Positions 1-8,777 are shown, numbered from the stretch's first letter. The stretch is 64,000 nucleotides of DNA from Mycolicibacter icosiumassiliensis (GCF_900078685.2 NZ_LT546166.1:364801-428800); one strand, 5' to 3'. Made by a program: numbers and translations. Notes: generated by a model from the sequence alone, not told the origin.

Positions 1-1955
1 CCGACCCGATCGGCAAAGGCCTCGGCGACCAGGTGATGTCCGGCAGTTTCGTGATCTCCGGCAGCGGTGCCTATCGGGCCACCCGGGTCGGTCGCGAGGC
101 CTATGCGGCCAAACTGGCCGAGGAGGCCAGCAAGTTCACCCTGGTGAAATCCGAACTGCGCAACGGGATCAACCAGATCCTGAAATTCATCACCTACCTG
201 TTGATCCCGGCCGGACTGCTGATCATCTACACGCAGCTGTTCACCACCGACGTGGGCTGGCGGGCATCGGTGCTGGCGATGGTGGGCGCCCTGGTGCCGA
301 TGGTTCCCGAGGGCCTGGTGCTGATGATGTCGCTGGCGTTCGCGGTCGGGGTCGTGCGGCTGGGGCGACGGCAGTGCCTGGTGCAGGAACTGCCCGCGAT
401 CGAAGGCCTGGCCCGCGTCGACGTCGTCTGCGCCGACAAGACCGGCACCCTCACCGAGAACGGGATGCGGGTAGCGGAGATCGCCGAACTCGATGGTGCC
501 CAAGGTCTTCCGGTACGCAAAGCGCTGGCCGCGCTGGCCGCCGAGGACGCCCGCCCCAACGCCAGCATCCAGGCCATCGCCGAGGCATTTCCGGCATCTC
601 CGGGTTGGACGTCGAGCGCCGGTGCGCCGTTCAAGTCGGCCACCAAATGGAGCGGTGTCTCTTTTGTCGAGCACGGCAACTGGGTGATCGGGGCACCCGA
701 CGTGCTGCTCGAACCGTCCTCGGCGGCCGCCGAGCAAGCTGAACGGATCGGGGCACGCGGCCTGCGGGTGTTGTTGCTGGGGGTCTGCGACCAGCCTGTT
801 GACCATCCCGAAGCCCCGGGACGAGTGACGCCGGTGGCGCTGGTGGTGCTGGAGCAGAAGCTGCGTCCCGACGCCCGCGAGACTTTGGATTATTTTGCCG
901 CGCAGGAAGTGTCGGTGAAAGTCATTTCCGGCGACAACGCGGTCTCGGTGGGCGCGGTGGCTGCCGAGCTGGGGTTGTCCGGGGACGCGATGGATGCCCG
1001 CAAGCTGCCTACCGAACCGGACCGACTGGCCGGTGCGCTGGAGGAACACACCGTGTTCGGCCGGGTGCGCCCCGATCAGAAACGGGCCATGGTGCACGCC
1101 TTGCAGGCGCACGACCACACCGTGGCGATGACCGGCGACGGCGTCAACGATGTGCTGGCGCTCAAGGATGCCGACATCGGTGTCGCGATGGGAGCGGGTA
1201 GCTCGGCGGCTCGATCGGTGGCCCAGATCGTGTTGCTGGACAACAAATTCGCCACCCTGCCCTACGTGGTGGGGGAGGGGCGCCGGGTGATCGGCAACAT
1301 CGAGCGGGTGGCGAATCTGTTCTTGACCAAGACGGTGTATTCGGTGCTGCTCGCGCTGCTGGTCGGGCTGGTCGGGCTGGCGTCGGCACTGTTCGGCACC
1401 AAACCGTTGCTGTATCCGTTCCAGCCGATCCACGTCACGGTCGCGGCATGGTTCACCATCGGCATCCCCGCGTTCGTCCTATCGCTCGCACCGAACAACG
1501 AACGGGCGCATCCCGGCTTCGTTCGGCGGGTGATGAGCGGGGCGCTGCCGGCCGGCGTGGTGGTGGGCATTGCCACCTTCGCGTCCTACCTGGTGGCCTA
1601 CCGTGGCAGCGAAGCCACCTCGGTCCAGCAGATTCAGGCCTCTACCAGCGCGTTGATCACGTTGCTGACCACGGCGGGATGGGTGCTGGCGGTGGTGGCG
1701 CGGCCGTATGAATGGTGGCGGCTGCTGTTGGTGATCAGCTGCGGGTTGGCCTATGTGGCGATCTTCGCGATGCCGCTGACCCGGGAGAAGTTCCTGTTGG
1801 ACCCCTCCAACGTGGCATTGACGCTGATGGCGCTCGGCTTCGGAGCGCTCGGAGCGGCCGCCATCGAGGCGATGTGGTGGGCCAGGGGCGGCATGCTCGG
1901 TGAGCGGCCGAAGTTGTGGCGGGAATCGGCACCGACCACAATGACCCAGCGATAA
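1..1955 (+). CDS. ctpE: Cation-transporting P-type ATPase CtpE, 3' part (5' end outside window)
   Basis: The frame is open from the first complete codon (base 3), so the gene begins upstream of the window. The visible part starts in the actuator region and contains the PEGL motif of the transport helices, the phosphorylation motif DKTGTLT (Asp codon at 435-437), the hinge motif [14 protein letters not shown] near 1135-1170, and a C-terminal block of about six hydrophobic segments. These are the hallmarks of a P-type ATPase, which couples ATP hydrolysis to cation transport across the inner membrane. The sequence closely matches my recollection of M. tuberculosis CtpE (Rv0908), reported as a calcium transporter. 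The downstream Rv0910-like gene supports that assignment. Nothing in the visible part looks broken. Confidence 0.93.
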   Translation, partial: DPIGKGLGDQVMSGSFVISGSGAYRATRVGREAYAAKLAEEASKFTLVKSELRNGINQILKFITYLLIPAGLLIIYTQLFTTDVGWRASVLAMVGALVPMVPEGLVLMMSLAFAVGVVRLGRRQCLVQELPAIEGLARVDVVCADKTGTLTENGMRVAEIAELDGAQGLPVRKALAALAAEDARPNASIQAIAEAFPASPGWTSSAGAPFKSATKWSGVSFVEHGNWVIGAPDVLLEPSSAAAEQAERIGARGLRVLLLGVCDQPVDHPEAPGRVTPVALVVLEQKLRPDARETLDYFAAQEVSVKVISGDNAVSVGAVAAELGLSGDAMDARKLPTEPDRLAGALEEHTVFGRVRPDQKRAMVHALQAHDHTVAMTGDGVNDVLALKDADIGVAMGAGSSAARSVAQIVLLDNKFATLPYVVGEGRRVIGNIERVANLFLTKTVYSVLLALLVGLVGLASALFGTKPLLYPFQPIHVTVAAWFTIGIPAFVLSLAPNNERAHPGFVRRVMSGALPAGVVVGIATFASYLVAYRGSEATSVQQIQASTSALITLLTTAGWVLAVVARPYEWWRLLLVISCGLAYVAIFAMPLTREKFLLDPSNVALTLMALGFGALGAAAIEAMWWARGGMLGERPKLWRESAPTTMTQR

Positions 1956-1981
1956 ACCGTGACACAAGGGGAAAGAACGAC

Positions 1982-2419
1982 ATGGCTAAGCTCTCCGGAT
2001 CCATCGACGTCCCGCTGCCTCCCGAAGAGGCCTGGGCGCACGCTTCGGATCTGTCCCGCTACAAAGAGTGGCTGACCATTCACCGGGTGTGGCGCACTGT
2101 GCTGCCCGAGACCCTGGACAAGGGCACGACGCTGGAGTCGATTGTCGAGGTCAAGGGCATGCTCAACAAGGTCAGGTGGACGATCGTGAACTACAAGCCG
2201 CCCACCGGCATGACGCTCAACGGCGACGGCAAGGGCGGAGTCAAGATCAAGTTGCTGGCCAAGGTCGCGCCGGAAGGCGACGGCTCGAAGGTCAGTTTCG
2301 ACGTGCATCTGGGTGGCCCGGCATTGTTCGGACCGATCGGCATGCTGGTGGCCGCCGCGCTCAAGACCGACATCAACGAGTCGTTGCGCAAGTTCGTCAC
2401 GGTTTTCGCGCCGGGTTAA
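1982..2419 (+). CDS. SRPBCC/START-domain protein, Rv0910-like
   Basis: The product is 145 aa, starts MAKLSGSIDV, and resembles Rv0910 along its whole length. The fold is the SRPBCC (polyketide cyclase/START) hydrophobic-pocket family. The ATG at 1982 sits after a GGGGAAAG ribosome-binding site, 26 bp after the ctpE stop, so co-transcription is likely. In M. tuberculosis, Rv0910 has been described as the toxin of a Rv0909/Rv0910 toxin-antitoxin pair. Here the short Rv0909-type antitoxin gene that should lie between ctpE and this gene is missing, because there is no room for it. The biochemical role is not visible from the sequence; a lipid-binding or enzyme role remains open. Confidence 0.85.
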   Translation: MAKLSGSIDVPLPPEEAWAHASDLSRYKEWLTIHRVWRTVLPETLDKGTTLESIVEVKGMLNKVRWTIVNYKPPTGMTLNGDGKGGVKIKLLAKVAPEGDGSKVSFDVHLGGPALFGPIGMLVAAALKTDINESLRKFVTVFAPG

Positions 2420-2483
2420 GCGGTTGCACGCCCTGCCATCCCGTAGCTAAGGTGGCGGGCGTCCACTCACGGGAGGTTATGGA

Positions 2484-2525
2484 ATGACAGGCATCGTCGG
2501 TCTCACGCCGCTGTCCGCGCGCTGA
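2484..2525 (+). CDS. Possible 13-codon leader peptide upstream of the ABC-F gene
   Basis: ATG at 2484 begins MTGIVGLTPLSAR and stops at 2523-2525. A strong ribosome-binding site (GGGAGG, 2471-2476) lies 7 nt upstream. The ORF ends 66 bp before the ABC-F start, with a hairpin (2559-2576) in between. Antibiotic-resistance ABC-F genes are often controlled by ribosome stalling on such a short upstream ORF, and this arrangement fits that pattern. The call rests on position, ribosome-binding site and hairpin only; expression is unproven. Confidence 0.5.
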   Translation: MTGIVGLTPLSAR

Positions 2526-2558
2526 TCACCGCCGAGTTGCCGTAGTCCGGTCCCGGTT

Positions 2559-2576
2559 GTCAGCGCTCCCGCTGAC
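2559..2576 (+). promoter_or_regulatory. Hairpin between leader peptide and ABC-F start (possible attenuator)
   Basis: GTCAGCG and CGCTGAC form a perfect 7-bp stem closed by a 4-nt loop (CTCC). It lies 34 nt after the leader-peptide stop and 15 nt before the GTG start of the ABC-F gene. It could be one arm of a translation or transcription attenuator. A T-tract lies at 2602-2607, inside the coding start, too far from the stem for a classical terminator. Confidence 0.45.
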
Positions 2577-2591
2577 CTTCCCGGAGACCCC

Positions 2592-4178
2592 GTGCCCCTA
2601 CCCTTTTTTGACTCCCACGCTGTCGTCACCCTGACCGAGGTCGGCTTCAGCTGGCCCGACGGCAGTACCGCGCTGGCCGGCATCACCGGCTCGTTCGGTA
2701 TCGGCCGCACCGGCCTGGTGGGTGCCAACGGCGCCGGCAAATCCACCCTGCTTCGGCTCATCGCCGGGGAACTGCGGGCGACCACCGGGCACCTCACCAC
2801 CACCGGACAGGTGGCCTACCTGCCGCAGCTGCTCACCCTGAACGCCGACGCCTCGATCGCTGAGCTGCTCGGTGTCGCCGATCGAGTCGCCGCACTGCGG
2901 GCTATCGAAGGCGGTGACACCGCCGAGGCCCATTTCGAGGTGGTCGGTGACGATTGGGACATCGAATCGCGCGCCGATGCGGCGCTGCGCGACCTCGGAT
3001 TTGGGGCGGCCGACCTCGATCGCCGGGTCGCCGAGCTGTCCGGCGGAGAGGTCATGCTGGTGGCGTTGACCGGGCTACGGCTGGCGGCCGCCCCGGTCAC
3101 CCTGCTCGACGAGCCGACCAACAACCTGGACCGCACCGCACGCACCGGGCTGGCCCGGCTGGTCGACGCGTGGCCGGGCGCGCTCATCGTGGCCAGCCAC
3201 GACACCGCGCTGTTGGAGCAGATGGACTGCACCGCCGAGCTTTACGACGGGCGACTCACCACCTTCGGCGGCCCCTACAGCGCCTGGCGGGCGCACCTGG
3301 ATGCTGAGCAGGTTGCCGCCCGGACAGTCGCCCGCGCCGCAGAGCAGGTGGTCAAGGCTGAGAAGCGTCAACGTGTGGAAGCCGAGACCAAACTCGCCCG
3401 ACGCAACCGGGCGCCCCAGGTCGCCCGCCAGAACAAGCGCGCCGCGAAGATCGTGATGAACCAGAACGCTTCCAATGCCCAGGTTTCGGCGGGCAAGCTG
3501 CGCGGGCACCTCGACGGGCGGGTCCGTGACGCCCAAGCCGATCTGGACGCGGCCGCCGCGCGGGTCCGCAACGACGAACACATTCGCGTCGACCTGCCGG
3601 ACCCGCAGGTGCCCAACAGTCGCCGGCTGGCCGAGTTGCCGGGCGTGGCCGGGCCGATCATCGTGCAGGGCCCCGAACGCATCGCCCTGGCCGGTCCGAA
3701 CGGAGTGGGCAAGACGTCGCTGCTGGAGGCACTGCTTTCCGGTGGTGCCGGGCGACTGTTGACCGACCGGGTCGGTTACCTTCCGCAACGCCTGGACCAT
3801 CTGGACGACACCGTGTCCGCGTTCGACACGGTGTCGGCGGTCTCCGGCAGGCAGCCGCAGGCGGTGCGGGCCCAACTGGCCCGGTTCCTGCTGACCGCCG
3901 ACTGCGTGGCCCGGCCGGTCGGCACCCTGTCCGGGGGTGAGCGATTCCGTGTCGCGTTGGCCCAACTACTGCTCGCCGATCCGCCGCCGCAGCTGTTGCT
4001 GCTCGACGAGCCGACCAACAATCTCGATCTGGACAGCGTCGGTCAGCTCGTCGACGCGCTGGGAAGCTATCGGGGGGCCTTCATCGTGGTCAGTCACGAC
4101 GACGAGTTCCTGGCGCGGCTCGGCCTGAGGCGAACGTTGACGATGCCACGCGGCGGTGTGCTGGTCGATGCGAGTTAG
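2592..4178 (+). CDS. ABC-F family ATPase (ribosome-protection/translation-factor type)
   Basis: The product is 528 aa with two ABC cassettes on one chain and no membrane segments, which is the ABC-F layout. Cassette 1 has Walker A GANGAGKST (about residue 44), signature LSGGE (149) and Walker B LLDEPTNNLD (about 170). Cassette 2 has GPNGVGKTS (about 368), LSGGERF (446) and LLLLDEPTNNLD (468). A charged basic linker rich in Arg, Lys and Ala lies between them (about 240-310). ABC-F proteins bind the ribosomal E site; some displace antibiotics. The GTG at 2592 has GGAG at 2583-2586 and is the only plausible start before the first cassette. Antibiotic-resistance function is an inference strengthened by the upstream leader peptide. 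A housekeeping translation-factor role is the alternative. Confidence 0.88.
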   Translation: MPLPFFDSHAVVTLTEVGFSWPDGSTALAGITGSFGIGRTGLVGANGAGKSTLLRLIAGELRATTGHLTTTGQVAYLPQLLTLNADASIAELLGVADRVAALRAIEGGDTAEAHFEVVGDDWDIESRADAALRDLGFGAADLDRRVAELSGGEVMLVALTGLRLAAAPVTLLDEPTNNLDRTARTGLARLVDAWPGALIVASHDTALLEQMDCTAELYDGRLTTFGGPYSAWRAHLDAEQVAARTVARAAEQVVKAEKRQRVEAETKLARRNRAPQVARQNKRAAKIVMNQNASNAQVSAGKLRGHLDGRVRDAQADLDAAAARVRNDEHIRVDLPDPQVPNSRRLAELPGVAGPIIVQGPERIALAGPNGVGKTSLLEALLSGGAGRLLTDRVGYLPQRLDHLDDTVSAFDTVSAVSGRQPQAVRAQLARFLLTADCVARPVGTLSGGERFRVALAQLLLADPPPQLLLLDEPTNNLDLDSVGQLVDALGSYRGAFIVVSHDDEFLARLGLRRTLTMPRGGVLVDAS

Positions 4179-4187
4179 TGTCACAAC

Positions 4188-4604
4188 ATGACTCGCTCCC
4201 GTCCTGGTTGGCTGATCGCGCTGTGCGCGGCGATTCTGTCGGTCAGCGCATGGCTGCCGTGGCTGACCACGTCGGCCAGCGGCGGCGGGCATGCCAGCGC
4301 GATCGGCGGCAGCGCCGGCGCCATCGCACTGCCGCCCCGCTTCGGTGTCGGCCAGCTGATCGTGCTGCTGGCCGCCGTCCTGCTGGTGGCCGGCGCGATG
4401 GTGGCCCGGGAACTGTTCACCCGGTTGGCCGCGGTCGTCGCCGTGCTGGACTCCGTGCTTCTTAGTGCCCTCGGTTTCTCGTACTACCGGCTGAACGTCG
4501 TCGCGCCGATCAGCCCTGGTTATGGCCTCTACATCGGCGCCGTCGCCGTGGCGGGTGCCCTGGGCTGTTCGGTGTGGGCGCTGGTCACCGCAGTGCGGCG
4601 ATGA
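4188..4604 (+). CDS. Small integral membrane protein, unknown function
   Basis: The product is 138 aa with about four hydrophobic segments (near residues 8-25, 55-75, 79-97 and 113-135). A Gly/Ala/Ser-rich loop follows the first segment. The start ATG lies 10 bp after the ABC-F stop. I do not recognise a family. The last seven codons and stop lie inside a 55-bp sequence repeated at 6620-6674. This suggests that the gene once overlapped tail-to-tail with the 3' end of the LLM oxidoreductase gene now at 6621, before the restriction-modification island separated them. Confidence 0.7.
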   Translation: MTRSRPGWLIALCAAILSVSAWLPWLTTSASGGGHASAIGGSAGAIALPPRFGVGQLIVLLAAVLLVAGAMVARELFTRLAAVVAVLDSVLLSALGFSYYRLNVVAPISPGYGLYIGAVAVAGALGCSVWALVTAVRR

Positions 4605-4638
4605 CCTCAGCGAAGGCCTCGGCGTGTTCCTGCTGGAC
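4584..4638. repeat. Left copy of a 55-bp direct repeat flanking the R-M island
   Basis: This copy matches 6620-6674 at 52 of 55 positions in the same orientation. The right copy is the real 3' end of the minus-strand LLM gene (residues ending AALR then stop). The left copy would encode the same C-terminus, with HAEAFAEV in place of HAETFAQV, but has no gene attached. The two copies bracket the methyltransferase and endonuclease genes. Confidence 0.85.
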
Positions 4639-4689
4639 ACGGGGCCGGTCCTGCCGGCTACTGTCACAACGCTGTGCCATGGTGGCCTC

Positions 4690-5751
4690 ATGACGCAGCC
4701 GAGGTCCGTGACGACGGCCGACGTTCTTGAACGGGCCCAACGGTTTCCTCGACTGCGCTATATGGGCTCGAAATACCAGCTGCTGCCGCACCTGGAGCGG
4801 TTGTTCGCCGATCTGGGCGGTGAGACTGCCGTCGATGCGTTCTCCGGTTCCGGGGTGGTCTCGTACCTGTTAAAGGCACAAGGGTTCTCGGTCACGAGCA
4901 ACGATTTCCTGGCATTCCCCGGCATGATCACCCGTGCGACTGTTGCGAACTCGTCGGTGCGACTCACTGCTGGGGACATCGACCTGATCTGCGGACCGGC
5001 CGTTGATGACCGTGACTTCATCCAGACCAAGTTCGACGGGCTCTACTACACGCCGGAGGATCGTGCGTTCCTCGATTCGGCGTGGTCGCACATCGATCAG
5101 CTGACCGGGTTCAAGCGAGACATCGCGATCTCCGCGCTGGTGCTCTCCGCTGCTCGACGCCAACCTCGCGGGGTCTTCACCTTCACCGACTCCACCAAGT
5201 ATGCCGACGGCCGCCGCGATCTCCGCATGACGCTGCGGGAGCATTTTCGTCGGGCTGCAGCGGAGTACAACGCCGTGGTGTTCAGTAACGGGAGCAAGAG
5301 CCGCACGGTTACCGGCGATATCTTCGACCTGGACGTCGAGACCCCAGACCTGGTGTATCTGGACCCGCCCTACGCGCCGCCGCGGGACGACGCGGACTAC
5401 ATGAAGCGCTATCACTTCCTCGAAGGATTGAGCGTCTACTGGCGTGACGTCACGATCATGGAAGAGACGAAGACCAAGAAGATCGCGAAGCGATTCACTC
5501 CGTTTGCCTACAAGCGCACGATCGAGGACGCGCTGCTGCGGACCTTTGAGCGGTTCGAGGGTGCGGGCGCGATCGTGCTGTCCTACTCCTCGAACGCGCT
5601 TCCTGACGCCAGCCGGATCGTCGACTTGCTCGGCAAAGTGAAGACGGACGTCCAGAAAATTGCCGTCGACCACAAGTACAGTTTCGGAACGCACTCGGCG
5701 GCCACTCGCCGCGATGTGTCCGAGTACCTGTTTGTCGGAACCAATTCATGA
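4690..5751 (+). CDS. DNA adenine N6-methyltransferase, D12/Dam class (R-M methylase)
   Basis: The product is 353 aa. The N-terminus has the cofactor motif GSKYQLLPHL (about residues 26-35), then the SAM-binding FSGSG (51-55) in VDAFSGSGVVSYLLK, and the catalytic motif DPPY at residue 225. This order (X, I, IV) is typical of D12-class adenine methylases such as Dam and M.DpnII. The enzyme would methylate adenine in a short DNA target and protect it from the partner nuclease. ATG 4690 gives the expected N-terminus. The stop overlaps the next start by 4 bp (ATGA), so the two genes are translationally coupled. The target sequence cannot be read from the protein. The pair lies between direct repeats, suggesting horizontal acquisition. 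Confidence 0.88.
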   Translation: MTQPRSVTTADVLERAQRFPRLRYMGSKYQLLPHLERLFADLGGETAVDAFSGSGVVSYLLKAQGFSVTSNDFLAFPGMITRATVANSSVRLTAGDIDLICGPAVDDRDFIQTKFDGLYYTPEDRAFLDSAWSHIDQLTGFKRDIAISALVLSAARRQPRGVFTFTDSTKYADGRRDLRMTLREHFRRAAAEYNAVVFSNGSKSRTVTGDIFDLDVETPDLVYLDPPYAPPRDDADYMKRYHFLEGLSVYWRDVTIMEETKTKKIAKRFTPFAYKRTIEDALLRTFERFEGAGAIVLSYSSNALPDASRIVDLLGKVKTDVQKIAVDHKYSFGTHSAATRRDVSEYLFVGTNS

Positions 5752-6587
5752 GCGATGCTGTTCCGTTTGCCGATTACCTCGGCGCCCTCGGTCGTTTGAG
5801 CGCACACATCGACCCCCTTGCCGCTACGTCCGAGACCGACGCGATCCGTCGCGCGGTCATGTCGCTGGCTGCCCTGCCGACGATTGATCGCGCGTCGCTC
5901 ACGGCTTGGGTGACCGCGTATCCCCGCGACGTACCAGTGCTGGCGCTCTTTGTCGGCCTTGGACAGGAGAAGCTCAAGAATGCGCTCAAGCATGAGTTTG
6001 ATACTTCCGGCTGGGTGCTGCTCGCCCGCAATCGAGCTCGCGAGCTGATCGACTGGCTCGACGACGCGTACTTTCTGGTACCGCAGACCGTTGCGCAACT
6101 ACACGCGCAGTACGGGGTAGCGGACGTACTCATAGCGCGTGCAGGTACCCGGGCCGCGGCTGCAGCTGCCGGGCAGCAGGGGCGTCGCGTAGAAGATGAG
6201 ATCGAAGCCGTAGTCAAGGGGCTCGGCCTGCCCTACCAGACGCGCACGCGTTTTGTAGGGCGCAGCGGGCGCACTGCTCCGTGTGACCTAGTTATCCCCA
6301 ACGGCAGTGCCGCGGAGATCGTGGTCGCCGCGAAGGGCTACGACTCGACCGGCAGCAAGCTCACCGACGCGGTGCGGGAAATCGAGGAGATGGCAGAGGT
6401 TCGCACCCCGCGGCAGTTCGTGATCGCCGTGATTGACGGGATCGGCTGGAAGAATCGGGTCTCGGACCTGCGCAAGATCCACCAACTCTGGGATGATCGG
6501 GAGATCGACGGCATGTATACGCTGGGCACGCTCGACCAGTTCCGCAGCGATGTCGCCGATGCCGCCCGGTTGCGAAAGTTCTTGTAA
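5748..6587 (+). CDS. DpnII-like type II restriction endonuclease, possibly with altered active site
   Basis: The product is 279 aa and is coupled to the methylase by an ATGA overlap. A helical N-terminal half is followed by a PD-(D/E)xK-like core: Asp180 in CDLVIP, Glu190, then VAAK at 193-196 followed by GYDSTGSKLTD. The segment around the lysine and the TGSKxTD block resembles DpnII/MboI-type nucleases. In relatives as I recall them, the residue two before the lysine is acidic (ExK); here it is Ala194. Either Glu190 substitutes or the nuclease is weakened. The role would be cleavage of unmodified foreign DNA. Neighbour context makes the restriction assignment strong; catalytic competence is uncertain. 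Confidence 0.78.
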   Translation: MSDAVPFADYLGALGRLSAHIDPLAATSETDAIRRAVMSLAALPTIDRASLTAWVTAYPRDVPVLALFVGLGQEKLKNALKHEFDTSGWVLLARNRARELIDWLDDAYFLVPQTVAQLHAQYGVADVLIARAGTRAAAAAAGQQGRRVEDEIEAVVKGLGLPYQTRTRFVGRSGRTAPCDLVIPNGSAAEIVVAAKGYDSTGSKLTDAVREIEEMAEVRTPRQFVIAVIDGIGWKNRVSDLRKIHQLWDDREIDGMYTLGTLDQFRSDVADAARLRKFL

Positions 6588-6619
6588 ACAACTCACTCTC
6601 GTGTACCGGGTAGGTGCTC

Positions 6620-6674
6620 GTCACCGCAGTGCGGCGATGACCTGGGCGAAGGTCTCGGCGTGTTCCTGCTGGAC
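6620..6674. repeat. Right copy of the 55-bp direct repeat
   Basis: This copy has 52 of 55 identical positions with 4584-4638 (two adjacent changes and one single change). It contains the stop and last 17 codons of the LLM gene. Long flanking duplications of this kind have been described for restriction-modification gene insertions (insertion with long target duplication). Confidence 0.85.
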
Positions 6675-7439
6675 GGTGAAGTAGCTGACCCCGTAGCGGC
6701 GGCGGCGTTCGCGCAGCGTGTCGGCCATGTCGTCAATGGACCCGGACAGCACTGGGGGTGAGGCCAACAGTTCCTCATCCGACAGTGTCGGCGCGAATCG
6801 GCGGGTCAGCGACAGGTTGGGCATCCCCGAGCCGTCGGTCGGCACCGCCGTGATGGCCAGGTTCAGTTCGAGGGCGTCGAATCGATTCCCCGCGGCGGCG
6901 CGGACGAAGCCGATCCGCTCAGCCAGGGAATCGTCGGCACCGTCCACCCGCGATCCGGTCAATCCGATGATGTCGGCGTGGCGAGCTGCCACCGTCAGTA
7001 GCCGATCGCCACTGCCGGCGATCAGGATGGGCACGCGCGGCTGGTGCGTCGCCACATGTTTCGTCACGTGCGCGAGGTATTCGACGCGGCGGCCGGCGCT
7101 CGGAAAGGGCAGCTCGGCGGCCTCGAACTCCGCACGAACATAACCGGCGCCCAGACCCACTTCCAGCCGCCCGCCCGACAGCACGTTGGTGTCGGCGATG
7201 TCGCGGGTCAGCAGCGCCGGCTTGTAGAAGCAGGCGTTGAGCACATAGGTGCCCACTCGGATCGTCGAGGTGGCCGCGGCAGCGGCGACCAGGACCGGGA
7301 ATGGGGCCGGGGCGCCAAGATGGTCGGGCACGTGCAGGACGTCGAATCCGAAACCCTCCATACGCCGGGCAGTCTCGGCGAGTTCGGTCGCCGACCCGAT
7401 CGGGTTCAGGCCCACACCGAAGCGAAACGGCTTGTCCAC
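6621..7439 (-). CDS. LLM-class F420-dependent oxidoreductase
   Basis: The product is 272 aa with a luciferase-like monooxygenase TIM barrel. The N-terminus FRFGVGLNPIG, GFDVLHVPDHLG, the NVLSGGRLEVGLGAGY block and a C-terminal HAETFAQVIAAL helix are typical of the mycobacterial F420-dependent LLM group (TIGR03621-type). These enzymes use coenzyme F420 to oxidise or reduce small substrates; the substrate is unknown. The GTG start at 7439 follows an AGGAGG site (7447-7452 on the complement) placed inside the end of the upstream lipoprotein gene, so the two form an operon with 4 bp between them. The last 17 codons are duplicated at 4584-4638. Confidence 0.83.
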   Translation of the reverse strand: MDKPFRFGVGLNPIGSATELAETARRMEGFGFDVLHVPDHLGAPAPFPVLVAAAAATSTIRVGTYVLNACFYKPALLTRDIADTNVLSGGRLEVGLGAGYVRAEFEAAELPFPSAGRRVEYLAHVTKHVATHQPRVPILIAGSGDRLLTVAARHADIIGLTGSRVDGADDSLAERIGFVRAAAGNRFDALELNLAITAVPTDGSGMPNLSLTRRFAPTLSDEELLASPPVLSGSIDDMADTLRERRRRYGVSYFTVQQEHAETFAQVIAALR

Positions 7440-7443
7440 CCAA

Positions 7444-8610
7444 CTACCTCCTCGGCGGTGCCGGTGGGGGCGCGGGACTGGACGCCGGAGTCGGTGCCGC
7501 TGCTGGAGAACGGGTCTCGCTGCTCGCTGAGTCTTCCGGTTGCGCGGCCGGGAAGACCCACTTGCCCGACAGGATGTCCTTGTCCGGCCGGTAGAGCCGG
7601 ACCATGTAGTTCCATCCCGGTGTGGTCGGCAGGCAATTGGCAATGTTGTCGTCCGAACAACCCCCGAACTGCACGGTCACCGATCCGTCGGCCGCTTTGT
7701 CCGCGGTGATGTCGTTGACCGAGTACGCCTGCTGCGGGTTCTCCGTGAAGTAACCGTTCTTGTTGTAGACCGTGATCGACCAGAAGGCTTTCACCGGAAC
7801 GTCTTTGACGGTCAAGCGGTACACCGTGTTGCCGTCGTTGCGGGCCGGGGTGACATTGAGGTACAGCGCCTCCTCCTCGGAGTTGCCGCCCCACGCCGCG
7901 GCAGCCCCGATCAAATGCCGCACCGGGTCGGTGTTGGCCTCGGTGCCGAACATGCCCCGAGTGTCGGGGATGGTCTGGGCCAGGTCCAACAACGCGTCGT
8001 TGACCTTCTTCTGGCTGACCGGATCCCACCGGGGCACGTCGAAGCTGCCGGTGTCGTCTTGTTGCGCCGTGATCGCGTCCTGCAGTCGGTGTGCTGCGGC
8101 CAGGTCGGCGGGATCGTTGGGGTCGGCCAGGATGCGAATGGCGACGGCCACATAGCGGGTTCCGACATGCTGTTGATCCAGGGTGTGCTCGCCTCCGCCG
8201 TAGAACATGTCGGTGGCGTATTCGTCCTGGTTGATCACCTGCGCCGACATGTATCGCTGACCGGGATCGGGCAGGGTCAGCGTGACCGGACTGGCCTGTA
8301 GGTCGAATACCGCCGCCGAATACAAGGTGTCTCGGTTGGAGCGCACCACCAGCTGCCGGTCGACCGGGGTGACGTCGCGCATGTGGAAGAAGCGGCCGAA
8401 GCCGTTCTCGTTGACGATGTTGGTGAATTCCTGGTCCGTGACGGCCCGCACGAAGTTGTCCGGTGACACCAACACCATGCCGTTGGGGGTGCTGCGTGGG
8501 GCCAGGTTCGCGACTGGGTCGGTGCCGGTCTTTGTCACCGTCAGCCCGCAGCCGCTCAGGACCAGGGCCGTCGTCACCGCGCCGAACGCAGAAAGCCATC
8601 GCATGGGCAT
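7444..8610 (-). CDS. DUF1254/DUF1214-domain lipoprotein
   Basis: The product is 388 aa. The N-terminus has a signal peptide ending in the lipobox LSGC (Cys about residue 21), so the protein should be lipid-anchored outside the membrane. The body matches the DUF1254 (first half, RSNRDTLYSAAVFDL) plus DUF1214 (second half, VKAFWSITVYNKNGYFTENP) pair. These are beta-rich domains of unknown function found together in envelope proteins. The C-terminus is a Pro/Ala/Ser-rich tail (about 35 residues). A second start two codons later (8604) is possible. The gene is followed directly by the LLM oxidoreductase and is divergent from the exported protein at 8778. Confidence 0.82.
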   Translation of the reverse strand: MPMRWLSAFGAVTTALVLSGCGLTVTKTGTDPVANLAPRSTPNGMVLVSPDNFVRAVTDQEFTNIVNENGFGRFFHMRDVTPVDRQLVVRSNRDTLYSAAVFDLQASPVTLTLPDPGQRYMSAQVINQDEYATDMFYGGGEHTLDQQHVGTRYVAVAIRILADPNDPADLAAAHRLQDAITAQQDDTGSFDVPRWDPVSQKKVNDALLDLAQTIPDTRGMFGTEANTDPVRHLIGAAAAWGGNSEEEALYLNVTPARNDGNTVYRLTVKDVPVKAFWSITVYNKNGYFTENPQQAYSVNDITADKAADGSVTVQFGGCSDDNIANCLPTTPGWNYMVRLYRPDKDILSGKWVFPAAQPEDSASSETRSPAAAPTPASSPAPPPAPPRR

Positions 8611-8777
8611 GCAGCGCAACCTACCTGTCGATACCGGCTGATGTGGGCAACGGGTTTCGCGACACGGCCTCCGCAAGCTGCGTGTCGACTATTGCACCTC
8701 CTGCGGCCCAGAAGTATGGTCCCAATAAGAATAAGCCGTGAGTAAAAAGAGAATTTGATTAACGAGGCCGAGGAGAA

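Noticed and set aside
2598-2611. T-tract after the hairpin as a Rho-independent terminator
   Set aside because: The T-run is 25 nt from the stem and inside the ABC-F coding start, so it is not a classical terminator.
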